From the NCBI GenBank assembly GCA_036346375.1, contig JAYEVE010001204.1, positions 33,814 to 97,813 of the forward strand: a stretch of DNA of 64,000 nucleotides. Direction: 5' to 3'. The notes below the pieces were generated by a model. It had not been told where the DNA came from. It made no database searches and saw only the letters and a program-made list of their open reading frames with translations. Of this stretch, positions 32,645 to 43,075 are shown one piece after another. How positions within the stretch are numbered: the first letter of the stretch is position 1; the number at the start of each line of letters is the position of its first letter. Both the position numbers and the translations under genes were made by a program. The stretch is from Guadua angustifolia. Lineage: Eukaryota > Streptophyta > Magnoliopsida > Poales > Poaceae.

Positions 32645-34147
32645 TGAAAGTGCATCTAGGCCCCTTAATGATTTTGGTGATTAATGACAACAAGATTAAG
32701 TGACTAATGAGCTTTGTGAGTATTATGGACAGATGAATACGCTCATGGGAAAGTCGCTTGAGGAAAGAGGTCCCTCAAATTCAAGAAGAAAAGGCGTCGG
32801 TTAAACTCAACGGTTGTATATGATTTTTAAATTTTATTTGAGTTTAAGAATTGCCGTACTATTAAGAGGGATTTGGCAAGAAATAGTTTTAGGATGATCC
32901 AATGTGCTCAATGATGAATCCTAGTCTAAATATGGGTCAATGTGTAAAGTCTTGGGGGCAAAGTGTTCAAATTGGTTCGGAGTATCCGAACATATGTTCG
33001 GAATGTCCGAGCTGGGCCCCTCGGTTGCTCAGGCAAAATTTGGTTCGGAATGTCCGAACATGGGTTCGGAGTATCCGAGTGAACCCCCTCGGTTAGGGCT
33101 AAGTCATTTTGGTTCGGACTATCCGAAGTGTCGTTCGGACTGTCCGAACAGTGCGTTCGGTTGCCCTAATCTCTTTTGGTTCGGACTATCCGAAGGGTCG
33201 TTCGGACTATCCGAACCGTGTGTCTCGTAGCCCTGATCTCATATGGTTCGGACTATCCGAACAAGGGTTCGAACTGTCCGAATAGTCTCGGGCTGAAGTG
33301 AAAAACGGCTAGTTTTGGGAGGCTTTAAATACCTCCCCCACTCCCACCTACCAAAGTACCAGTGCATTCAATACATTTTCAAGAACTCTCTCACTCTCTC
33401 AAGCCTAAGTGTTTTCTCCTCACTCAAATCTTTGATTCTTGAATCTTTAGAGGGAGGTCAAGTAGAGAGATTGATAGATCTAGTGATTGTGGTTCATCTT
33501 GAGCACGTGGTTCATCCTCAAGCGGATTTCTTGCGAGATTCTTTACTCTTGGAGGTTGAGGACTCCTAGACGGCTAGGAGTCACCGGTGAGCCCCCAATC
33601 TTCGTGTGGGACGCCGCCGGAAGTTTGTGAAGGTTGAATCCACCTCCGCAAGGGAAGGATTCAAAGAGTTAACGGGTGAGTGCTTGGTGCAACACCTAGA
33701 GGACAAGGGTTGAAAGAGACCTCGGCTTTGTGCCGACTCAACGGAGACGTAGGATCCCCTCAAGGATCCGAACTTCGGAAAAAATCAGTTTGTTTCCTTG
33801 GCTCTTGAATCTCTCACTTACTCACATTGTGCTTAGTTAAATCTTTGGGGATTCAAGGGTTTAATAGATTCTTGAAGTAGATCTTGGTGGAATTTCACTA
33901 CCTGCTAGTATTCTCAGTCTAGATACATCATTTGAACCTAGATTCATACTCTAGATTTGCTAGATTCATTTTCTAGGGTTCTTGTGCTCGAACCTGTTCG
34001 GAATATCCGAAATTAGGTTCGGACTATCCGAACCACTCGGACAGTCCGAAGTTAATATTGGAGTATCCGAAGTTTAAATTTCCGTTGCGATTTAAAATTT
34101 GTAAACGCCTATTCACCCCCCCTCTAGGCGACATCTCGGTCCTTTCA
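32645..34147 (+). repeat. 3' LTR of the SIRE-like element with TTCGGA..TCCGAA dyads
   Basis: TGAAAG...CTTTCA ends, length 1,503 bp. It contains ten TTCGGA-NNN-TCCGAA-type dyads in five paired units (32,976-33,282), then AACGGCTAGTTTTGGGAGGC and a TATA-like TTTAAATACC (about 33,325). Four more dyads lie at 33,997-34,071. GCCGTACTATTAAGAGGGAT (32,853) recurs at 41,192. Confidence 0.8.
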
Positions 34148-34450
34148 GCTAGTTACCTTTCTCCTAGACATCTGATCTATGTCTAGTTTTCCCTGTGCAT
34201 CTGATTAATGCACAGGATGCGGCAGTGTGGTTTCATTCACAATCTGCTAGTTACCTTTCTCCTAGACATCTGATCTATGTCTAGTTTTCCTTGTGCATCT
34301 GATCAATACACGGGATGCGGCAGTGTGGTTTCATTCACAATCTGCTAGTTACCCTTCTGCTAGGCATCTGATCCATGTCTAGTTTTCTATGGGCATCTGA
34401 TCCATGCTCGGGATGAGGTCGTACGAGTTCACTCGTGACCTGCTAGTGCC
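34148..34450 (+). repeat. 98-bp tandem repeat, three copies plus start of a fourth
   Basis: GCTAGTTACC starts at 34,148, 34,246 and 34,344, and GCTAGTGCC at 34,442, giving an exact 98-bp spacing. Each unit contains GACATCTGATCTATGTCTAG-type and GCATCTGATYAATGC dyads. It belongs to the 3' non-pol part of the gypsy element. Confidence 0.85.
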
Positions 34451-34749
34451 TCGTTCTAAATTACGATTATGTTTTGTCTATTTTTCGGGTTTATGTCGCC
34501 CATGCTCCGTTCTAACTTATACTCCTATTCGCCCATCTTTCGCATGTTCATCTTGCATTCGTTATTTGCAGGAGATAAACAGAAAGATGCAAAAATAACA
34601 AAGGCACAGGATAAGTGACGGAGTCTTGGGGGAGGGAACTATACTTTATTCACATCGTCAAGAAGTGCAAAGAGAAAGAAAAATAAATCTACGCTAAGGC
34701 CTAGACAAGGAGACTATTTCCCGGGCCTTGCTCCTCTGAGCGCCGCAGA

Positions 34750-36280
34750 AAGCTTCTACCGCGTCTCATCGAGCTTGGCCTCAAGATCAAGCACCTTCCG
34801 CCGCGCTTCCCGTCCTTCGCGGGCCTCTTGGTAGAGTTGCTCCATCTCTTCCTTGTCTTGGTCAGCAAAATCGGCAGCTTCCCGTGCAGCCCGGCCTAGC
34901 TCCGCCACCTTCAACTCAAGAACTTGGGAGTGCTGCTTTTCTTGCTCGAGCTCTGACTCAAGCTTACAAGCTCTCTCCTTGTCCTTGGGGGCATCACGCT
35001 CGGCCTGGCGGCACCTCTCCAGCTCAACCACTTGGGCCTCGCGATCGGCACACAGCTGGACCAAGACCTCGGGCGGAACTGTCGCCTAGTTGAAGTTCTC
35101 CATAGTCTTTTGAAGAACCTGCAGACAGAAAAATCTCAGACACCCCCAGACTCCAAAGAGGAAACTACCACCGTAAGGAAAAAGGAAATATGCTTACCCG
35201 ACCAAGATGCACGCAGAGGTTGTCTCGGAAGATCTTGGCGATGTCTGCCCCTCGAAGATCCACAAGGTTCCCCTCGGGCGACTTCGGCGGGGAAGCTTAG
35301 TCTTCCGCCTGGGCAAGGAGTTTGCTCAGGATTTCCTCGGAGTCCCCCCAGGTACGCGGTTCACCCAGGGACGCTGCGTCATTCCCCCGGGCAGGGAGTG
35401 CGCCCGAGACCCTCCTGCTATCCCCCCGGGCATGCGGTTCGCCGGGGACTTCGCGGCTCCCTCCTGAATGGTCGGTCCGCTCAGGGTCTTCACGCTGTCC
35501 GCCCAAGCATGAGGTTCGCTCGAGGACAGTGCAACCTCCTCCCGGGCAGGTGGTTCGCCCGAGAGGCTGAAAGCGTGCCACTGGGGCTGGTCCCTCCAGG
35601 CAAGGAGTTCCTCGGATCCTGGTCATGGTCGCTGCAGCTCTGCCACCGTCGCCAGTCGACTCGGCCCGCTCATCACGCGACGATCAATGACGAGGCGAAC
35701 TCCCTCTCTAGGACACGATCAAAGATCTTGTCAGCTATTTTTCGGCAATCCAGAAAGGCTCTAGGAGCTATCACGCCCGCGTCAGCAGAGTGGGGTTAGC
35801 TCGGGTGAGGGCAAGTAAAACAAGGAGCAGAAAAAAAATGAGAATAGTAAGGGCTCGCCGTGGTCAAGTCCCTCGTCCTCGGTAGCCTCATCCATTGAAG
35901 GGTCGACGTCATCCGTGTCGACTTCCTCTAGCGTGTCCTTCGGGCTCCGACGCCTCAAGATATAGGGCGCTACGTCTTCATCTTCTTCCTCGGACTCTCT
36001 CGTTTGAGAACCTGAGATGGCTTTACCTAGCTTGGCCCGAAACTCGGTGACCTCGTCTTCCCATGACTTGCGCCTCGCGGCTTCGCCTCTCGGCAGCCTC
36101 GCCTTCCATAAAGTCGCTGAAGTTCTTCCGCAAGATCCTCCATCGAGATCTTTAGGTCGCTTGCTCTCCATCCCATCGCATACTCCAAATGCCGGTTCGG
36201 AGGCTCTTGGCCGACGCCGCTCAAGGCTTTAAAGGCCGATAAAGCGAGGGCTGTGGCGAACGTTTGTCCTTTGCCATGGG
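34750..36280 (-). pseudogene. Antisense ORF of the Tat-type element (acidic and coiled-coil protein)
   Basis: On the minus strand a broken frame starts near 36,280 (MAKDKRSPQP). It continues with YAMGWRASDLKISMEDLAEEL, then an acidic stretch (RESEEEDEDVAPYILRRRS, EVDTDDVDPSMDEATEDE, 35,800-36,000). Next is a repeat-rich Gly/Arg/Pro section (35,297-35,626), and it ends in a strongly heptad-like coiled coil (34,756-35,064: REAQVVELERCRQAERD, LESELEQEKQHSQVLELKVAEL). Additional antisense ORFs between pol and the 3' LTR are known in Tat elements. Their role is unknown. Frameshifts and stops break it here; GT/AG junctions may also separate parts. Confidence 0.6.
35270..35610 (-). repeat. GC-rich degenerate tandem repeats inside the antisense ORF
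   Basis: About eight units of ~40 bp with the core CCCGGGCANGNGGTTCGCCYGAG encode repeated Pro-x-Arg-Gly-Asp-type peptide units on the minus strand. Expansion by slippage within the antisense ORF is the simplest reading. Confidence 0.55.
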
Positions 36281-36667
36281 AAAGGTTTGGAGAAAGGGCG
36301 CAAGGGTGAAAGAACTTGAAAGTTGGAAGGTTTCTGGAGTTTGATTGTAAGACGCAGAAGAAAGTCTCCGTACTGTTCCCGCCAGGTATTTATAGGTAGA
36401 GAAGCCAAACGGACAAAAACTGCTCCCGCCTGTTCGTGAATCAACGCGCGGCGGTGCGGTTTTCAAAACTGTCCAATAAAGGCACGGTTTCCAAAAACTG
36501 TCAGAACTACACCCGCGAGGCTTCGCGGAGAAGGAACCGTCGCGACCTTTCACTTCCATTCCCGAGCCCCGTTTTGGTCGGGCCTAGAGCAAGATGCTCG
36601 GCCTCGCCAGAACATGCTCGCTTATGAGCGAGGGTTGCTCGGGTATCGCAGTAGTGCTTCACTAAGG

Positions 36668-37438
36668 GATTCTAACTCTATTCCCGAGCAAGGATTGCTC
36701 GGATGCTGCAGTAATACTTCTTCGGCCGACCATGCTCCCCTTTGATGTCGTCCCAAAGGAAGATCTCGAGCGGACGATTCTTGCGCTAAACTCGCCCACG
36801 AAGCTATGGCTTAGCCTCCGAGCATGGTTGCTCGGGCTGGCGGCCAAGGTCGGCCACGATCAAGGAAGACCCCCGAGCATGTTTCGAAGGTCATGCTCGG
36901 GCTATAAAGGCAACGTGGCAAAAGCTGCGATAGCCGTTACGCCACAACTCGGGCCCATCACATCTACGACGCCGCGTGGTGAAAATCAAGGGACAGTTGC
37001 TGCCACGCGAGGACACGTAAGGGCGTGACATTCAGATGCGGTTGATTTAAACCATCTATAAATACCTCCTCAGAACATGCCGACAGAGGGAGATAGAGAC
37101 CTACATACACATAGAGGACACACACCATCTTAGAGAAGGCATGTACAAGCATAGTAATACCAACACTCTTTTGTAACCGGGCATAGGCAAAGCTAAACCC
37201 TGCCAGACCCTTGTAAGCATCCAGATAACAAGCAAAGAAACACTAGACGTAGGGTTGTTATCTCGATCGTGAGAGGCCCGAACCAGTATAAAAATCCCCT
37301 TGTTCGCCGCCCTCTTCGGTAGCTCGACCTCCTTACACGGCATTCTTCGGACGCTGGCCCTCCACGGAAAAAGGGGCTTGGTTGATCCCTCAATCAACAA
37401 GTAAGCTCGGTGAGAGGCCTGTTCCCCAAGAGTCAACA
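36668..37438 (+). repeat. 3' LTR of the Tat-type gypsy element
   Basis: Strong similarity to 23,416-24,179 begins at TTCTTCGGCCGACCAT (36,719) and runs to AGTCAACA (37,438). The left border is approximate: 36,600-36,720 contains a local duplication (GAGCGAGGGTTGCTCGG / GAGCAAGGATTGCTCGG), and the 5' LTR differs there. CTATAAATACC lies at about 37,056. Confidence 0.75.
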
Positions 37439-37443
37439 ATTCT

Positions 37444-38250
37444 AGATTGCTAAAGATTGTACAATAAAATCTTCAAAGCATGATCTAGCTTGTATAATTT
37501 TATAAAAATCTGATAGTATTTTTTATTGAAATTATAAAACATCTCAAAAAATAGTTTTTTAACAAATTTTTGTGAAAGATAACGTGTTTAAAGGTTATTA
37601 TGTCAAATCCAGTCAAAAAAACCCAAGGTTTCGGTGAGATTTGCCAAAATCTTACCGAAGCTTCTGAAATTACTATAACAGTTTGATTTTTTTTATCCGG
37701 TCAAAATTTTGAATCTTGTCCCCTACTGAAATCCGAGATCTCGCCAAGATTTCGTAATTTCGCTGGGATTTGTAACCTTACTGAAAAGTTAGATTGGAGC
37801 TCTTGTCTTCATGTAAGGACAACAGAAATATAGAATGCGTCATGCTTTCTATTCCCCTGTCAAATTCTACTCTAGAGTCGACGCGATTTAAACATGCCAC
37901 AAGCTGCTAAGCACTTAGAAACTCTGAACTAACCTATTTGAAAAAAAACCTTAGAAATAGATAATGTGATTATTCAATCAAAAGCTTTGATTTGGACCAG
38001 TGATCCGGTGGCGGTAATCAGACGACGGAGAACGCACACAACCCACTACAGTTTGACAATATTTGCCACAGATAGATGCTACAAAACTATTTTTATAACA
38101 ACACAATCGTACGTAGGGTTATGGTAGCTACTAGCTAATCAAGTGACGGTGATGAACTGATGGTGCCCATTGGTGTGAATATCTGAAATTTTCTACGGGT
38201 TGCGGTCAGAATAGGGGTTTGGAGGTTTCACCTCACCTGCTCGGCTGCTT
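37444..38250. other. Right flank of the gypsy insertion; no gene
   Basis: AT-rich sequence continuing the interrupted target. CCGAAACC/GAGATTTCG words resemble those at 22,980-23,040. No coding content. Confidence 0.4.
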
Positions 38251-39957
38251 GCTTGGCCTACGCTTCACGCGTGGAAAACGCCCTAGCAAGTCTTAGTCAG
38301 TCACCTACTCCAAGTAAGTATAAGAGTAAAAAATTGTTACTAAAAGTAAGTATAAGAGTAAAAAAATTGTTACTAAGACCATATAAAATTCAAAGCGCTG
38401 GTCCAGGAAGCGGTTTTGTTTTTTTTGCTGTTTTTTTGGAATTGCTATGGTTACGACGTCTGACACGAGAAAAAAATCGGACATCTCTCCCTTCAGCTGT
38501 CTAGCACTTCCCACTTTATCCAACTACAACTCATTTCATCCTCTTATCTCAACCCATTTCATCCACTTATCTCTCTCATTACTTCTCTGTCCCCCTCAAG
38601 CATGTCCTTGGTCTTCGACGAGCTCTTCCAAAGTGCCAAATCTGTTGCCGTGTTGCCATGGCTCGAGCTAGCACTCTAATACTTAATCCCGTATGGCGAG
38701 GGTGGAGGGTATCGAGGCTTCCTGAGCTTGAAGGCAGGTGGTGGTGGAGCTCCACGATAGGAAGGTGAGTTCTCCTAAGCTCTATGGTGAAGTAATAAGG
38801 CATCCCAAGCTCGGATATGGAGGTGGTGTTGTGGGTTGCCCTTGTCCCCATCAGATCAAAACTCACCAGTGGCAAGGCACTAGGACGACCTTCGCCCTCC
38901 TATTATGATCTAGTCACCCACTCATTCCTCACTCTCCCCAACATGAATCTCTCTCCCTCTCTCTTAGTCGGCTGGCAAGGAAACGGGTGGCAGTCACGAG
39001 GAGGTAGAGGACATGTGTGGAGGGAGCTAGGGTTAGCGGAGGAGCTCCATTGATGATGGCTGGGGCTTCACAATCTCTAGCAGTGAGTATCCTCCGTGAG
39101 CCTCACCCCCGCCTCGTTCGCCACCAAGGTGTGGCCTCCTCAATCACCAACTAAGCTCCACCACTACGAGCTCCTTTATCAGTGTTGCCATGACCTACCC
39201 GATAAGTTCTAAGCCTGTTACCGTGACCTACCCCAATAAGTTCTAAGCCTAACCACCATTAGGCGCTTCCTCAACTAAGTAGGTATGTTGCAGACGTTTT
39301 CTCAAATTGTTGCAACTCCTATTCTCTACTGTTGCAAGAATTGTTTTTATTTGTTGCAATGTATCTTTCCCAAATCTTGTAGCAAGTATTTTTTGTATTA
39401 AACAAGTACTAATTTGTTGTTGCAGTAGTCGTGTCTAAATATCGCTCGAACAAGATATTGAATGTTGCAGATGTTTCAATAATAATGTTTGTTGCAATAG
39501 GATCTTGTATTTATTGATTTAATACTTAAAAATGTTGCATATTTTGTTTGTTGATTTCGTGTTTATTGCACCTAGAAAAAATTGTTGCAAGCTTAATAAA
39601 TAATTGTTGCACTTTTGGGATATTTTCTTGTATCAGATTGAATTAGTTGTCTCATTCTCGTCCATTCACCCACCAAATTTATGACTTCCAATCCCTATTC
39701 TCACAATCCAGCTCCTCCCCTCCAATGGCTTGCTAGTCTCTAGCGATTGGAGGCAGCTTGTTATCATAGCCATATTCTCTTTGCTCTTCTCTCTCTAGAT
39801 CGGCAAGGATGGGGTATTGTGGTGGCGTGGCAGCCAGCCGCTGGAGGAGCAAGGCGGCATGGCCGATTCTATAGCATTCTCCTCCTGGTGCCGCTATAGT
39901 CAAATGATGGGTTGGAGGGGTGGTAGAGAAGCGTCCGATAGGAGGCATTGTGTGCAG
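38251..39957. other. Unassigned repeats including a GTTGCA-rich stretch
   Basis: AAGTAAGTATAAGAGTAAAAAA-TTGTTACTAA is duplicated in tandem near 38,312-38,375. GTGACCTACCC-AATAAGTTCTAAGCCT is duplicated near 39,190-39,252. 39,285-39,620 carries ten GTTGCA words about 20-60 bp apart, a pattern common in grass DNA-transposon repeats. ORFs here are short and unrecognised. Confidence 0.45.
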
Positions 39958-42900
39958 GTAAAAGTTCAAACTCCATTAATTTAGTTTTGGTGTTAATGAT
40001 AAATCTAATATTGAGACTAACTATTTTAATAATCATAATTTTGATTAGTCTCAATTATTAATTAATGACAATCCTTATATGAGACTATCTCTTTTATTGA
40101 GTTTATCTTTGATTAGTCTCATCTCATTGAAAAATGAAAAAATCCAAAGTATGCAATCGTATTCATTTTATGATATCTTATTGCATACTTAGGACTCAAG
40201 TTAAAGGATGAACTCTTCCATTGCTTATGTATTAAAAGATGTGTATTATGTTTCCAATTTCATCCATATTATGAATGCACATATTTAGAGAGAGTTCATA
40301 ATTTTACTTGATAATTCAATAGTATTGATCCATGTCCCATTGCCAAATAATATATAGGATCAAGACTTTGAAACAATCTTTCGAGTATATGTAACTTGTG
40401 TAGTTTTAGTATACTCATGTTAATATAGGATAAACTCAAATGCTATCTAAGATTGATTATGTGTATATTAATTCTAAGTTCAATTATTTATATGCATATA
40501 TTTAATAGAGTTTATTCTATTGTTGATGGTATTAAGAGTATTGATCCCTTTTCACTACCCCAACATAATTTGAATCATTACTTAGTAATCATCAAAATAA
40601 GTATATGAAACTTGTATAGTTAATATATACTCATGTCTATTTAAATGAAATTTAAATTGAGTTCAGTTGTCTTTCAATCAATCAAAGAACGTTTCATCAT
40701 GTGTTGATGGTGTTTCTTCGTTGACTAAGGACAAACGAAAATTTCTTGAGTATAATTAAGCATTAGTTGCATCAAAATACTTAAGACACCTTTAAATCAT
40801 TCAAATTGATTAGGTTGTGCTCAATCGATCGTAGGGGCATTCATTATGTGTTAATGGAGTGCAATTGATAATTGAGGCAACCGTGTTTATTAGACTAACA
40901 ATCTTCCATCAGTTGTGAAATAGGTTGAGTCTAAGCAAGTGAAGAGTTGGGAAGAAGAAGTCATCATGTGTTGATGAGTTTCAAGGATTAATCCCAAATG
41001 AAGTGAAGCTAGAGAAGGTTTATCATGTATTGATGAACAAGAAGAAAGGACCCAGCTTGAAGAGAGATGATGAAAATTATAAACACTCTAAATGAATGTG
41101 CTAGAGGCAAAGGTATAATTAGTTAGGGCTAAGAATATGTTCCTAATCTTTTACCTATCTCGGTGTTTAGATGGGAGATCGGATTACTAGTTAGGTGCCG
41201 TACTATTAAGAGGGATTGAGTCATTTAGCTAGAGCTTCATCATGTGTCGACGAACTCAATTCAGTTTACTCTAACTCACTCTCTTATTTAGTTTTTGCAT
41301 GAGCTATGTATTTGCATGTATTGCAAATAAGGAGCTTATGCTTACTTCTTATTGAATCTTGATTTGGCTTTTGTATAGAGCTATGGATTTGCAAGTGTTT
41401 ACAACTTGATTTAAGTGGTTGTTTGTATGAAGCTAGATATTTGCATGTGTTGCAAAGAGAGAGTTCATACATCGGAGTCTTAGCTTGTGATTTGATCATA
41501 TGTTGATCATCACAAAGGCTAAGATAGGTTTATACTTTGTGTTTACAAAATGAGTTTTTGCAAAATATGGTTTAATTTAATCTTATCTTGAAGCATATGA
41601 ATAGGGTTTGCAAATGTGTTTTGCAAAATATTAGTGTTCTGCATTTGATCTTGGAGTTTGTGATTAGAATTTGCAAATGTATTTTGCAAAATTATTTTGA
41701 TCATAAGTTGATCATCACATGGCTCAATATTTGATCTTATTGACTCTTTCTAGCTTGTAGTCATGCTCTTGGTAAAATCTATGTGAGGGATTTTGAGAAA
41801 TAAGATTTTAGACTTGAATGACTACATTAGAGTTTTTATTTTTATGATATTTAAAAATATCTATATTTGTTTAAATCTTAAAAATAGATAGAAATTGTAG
41901 CTCTCTTGATAAGCTTCGCATAGAGTTCAAAATCACCTAAATCAAGTTCGGAGTAAAAAGTTATAAGTGTTTTAGTGACTGTAGCAGTGGTTTGACCGAC
42001 CCTAGTCTGGTATAACCGGTCATACCGGTCGGCCGTATGACCGGGGTCACTTCGGCTTGTTTTTTCCAAAGAAGGGGTATTTCGGCCAAAGGATAATTTT
42101 TGGAATCCAGTATAACCGAACCCACTCCAGAATGACTAGATTTTTTGAGTAACGGCTAGTTTTTTCTATTCGTTGGACCGAAGACCGGTCATACCAGCCT
42201 TAGGACAGTATGACCGGGGTTTCTATGCATTTTTGCCTATTTTGCCCCCCAACGGCTAGTTTTTTTGTGGAGGCTTAAAAAGAGTCTTGAGGGCTGGTAT
42301 TTGGTTGTTGTTGATCTTGTTGAGCATTTAAGTGGTATTGTGCATGTGTTGCACTCACATTTAGTTTTTAAGCTACGAGTGAGCTCTAATTGTATGTATT
42401 ACAATTAGGAGATGATTGAGAGCCTCCTGTGCATGTGTTACACTTGAGAGAAATCTTATGCATGTGTTGTATTTGGTGACCACCATTGTACATGTGTTGT
42501 ACTTGATGGAACTTAAGTTAGAGAGCTTGACTTGTTACTCTTGTTGTTTGCCAACACCTAGACGGCGTGTGGAGGCGTCGTGTGCGGCGATCTTCTTAAG
42601 GAGATTGTAAGAAGTCTCGGCAAAGTTGTGAAGATCGGAGCTCTCCCACCCGGAGAGGGAAGAGCTACTACTAGTGAAATCGAGACGGGTGCTCAATTCG
42701 TAGAGTCAGTCCAAAACGGTTTGGGTTTGCCTCAATGTGAATTAGGGGAGAACGGCAAGTCTCCGAACACCATGGTAAAAAAAATTATATCTCTTTGTAT
42801 TTGGTTGCAATTCTCTATTTACATTGTTGCAATTTATATTCCTAGAATTAAATTGCTTAATTGTCTTTAGGATTGTATATTCTTGAGTAGATACATAATT

Positions 42901-42960
42901 AGCTAGTGCACTTAGTAAGTCTAGTTGACTAGGCTTTAATTGTCAAAACCGTAGTTTATT
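39958..42960 (+). repeat. Candidate long SIRE-like LTR rich in dyad-symmetric motifs
   Basis: It shares GCCGTACTATTAAGAGGGAT and the AACGGCTAGTTTT..GGAGGCTT block with the SIRE-like LTR at 32.6-34.1 kb. TTTTGGTGTTAATGA near its start parallels TTTTGGTGATTAATGA there. It is twice as long as that LTR, mainly because of 40,060-42,000. The borders are not proven: the left end (about TAAAAGTTCAAAC) is weak, and the right end runs into the inverted repeat at 42,967. No PPT, gag or pol adjoins it. Confidence 0.45.
40695..42502 (+). repeat. Array of about 15 stem-loop units: arm-TGTGT-complementary arm
   Basis: Examples are CATCA-TGTGT-TGATG (40,695 and 40,962), CATTA-TGTGT-TAATG (40,842), TTTGCA-TGTAT-TGCAAA (41,311), TTGCA-TGTGT-TGCAA (41,441), TTTGCAAA-TGTGT-TTTGCAAA (41,607), GTGCA-TGTGT-TGCAC (42,340), CTAATTGTA-TGTAT-TACAATTAG (42,386) and GTACA-TGTGT-TGTAC (42,488). 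The arms change but stay complementary. Units with one mismatch are at 41,021, 42,429 and 42,458. Confidence 0.8.
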
Positions 42961-42966
42961 GCTTCT

Positions 42967-43075
42967 ACATCTATTATTATTTAGGTTTTAATATAAGAGT
43001 ATTTAGTCAAGATTTTAATTAATTGTAGAAGAAATTTAAAAAACCGTATATTAAAACCTAAATAATAATAGATGT
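42967..43075. repeat. Perfect 29-bp inverted repeat with 51-bp loop
   Basis: The arm at 42,967-42,995 (starts ACATCTATTATTATTTAGG) is exactly complementary to 43,047-43,075 (ends CTAAATAATAATAGATGT). Perfect pairing suggests recent origin. It may be a small foldback element or the structured end of the neighbouring LTR-like sequence. Confidence 0.85.

Larger units (their letters stand above)
30760..34147 (+). mobile_element. 5'-truncated copia-type (SIRE/Maximus-like) element embedded in the gypsy element
   Basis: The right part is a complete LTR (32,645-34,147) preceded by a polypurine tract (AAAAAGGGGGAGAT). The LTR starts TGAAAGTGCATCTAGGCCCC and ends CGGTCCTTTCA, a hallmark of SIRE/Maximus-type elements in grasses. 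Upstream lies one degenerate ORF region and no gag-pol. No 5' LTR was found in the window. The sequence just after the LTR (GCTAG) is not found before the ORF, so the 5' part was lost or rearranged. Confidence 0.7.
23416..37438 (+). mobile_element. Ty3/gypsy retrotransposon, Tat lineage, about 14 kb with nested copia-type piece
   Basis: The ends TGTTGAGG and AGTCAACA are flanked by exact ATTCT duplications (23,411-23,415 and 37,439-37,443). The order is: 5' LTR, primer site, gag, protease, reverse transcriptase, RNase H, integrase, a long 3' non-pol region holding an antisense coiled-coil ORF, and the 3' LTR. The PBS, the DGG protease active site, the pol order and a 3' antisense ORF fit the Tat (RIRE2/Retand-like) group of grasses. 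All genes carry frameshifts or stops, and the 3' region has been invaded by a copia-type element. It is not autonomous. Confidence 0.85.

Noticed and set aside
34148..34450. Regular repeats considered as a CRISPR array
   Set aside because: Eukaryotic context; units are contiguous 98-bp tandem copies without distinct spacers.
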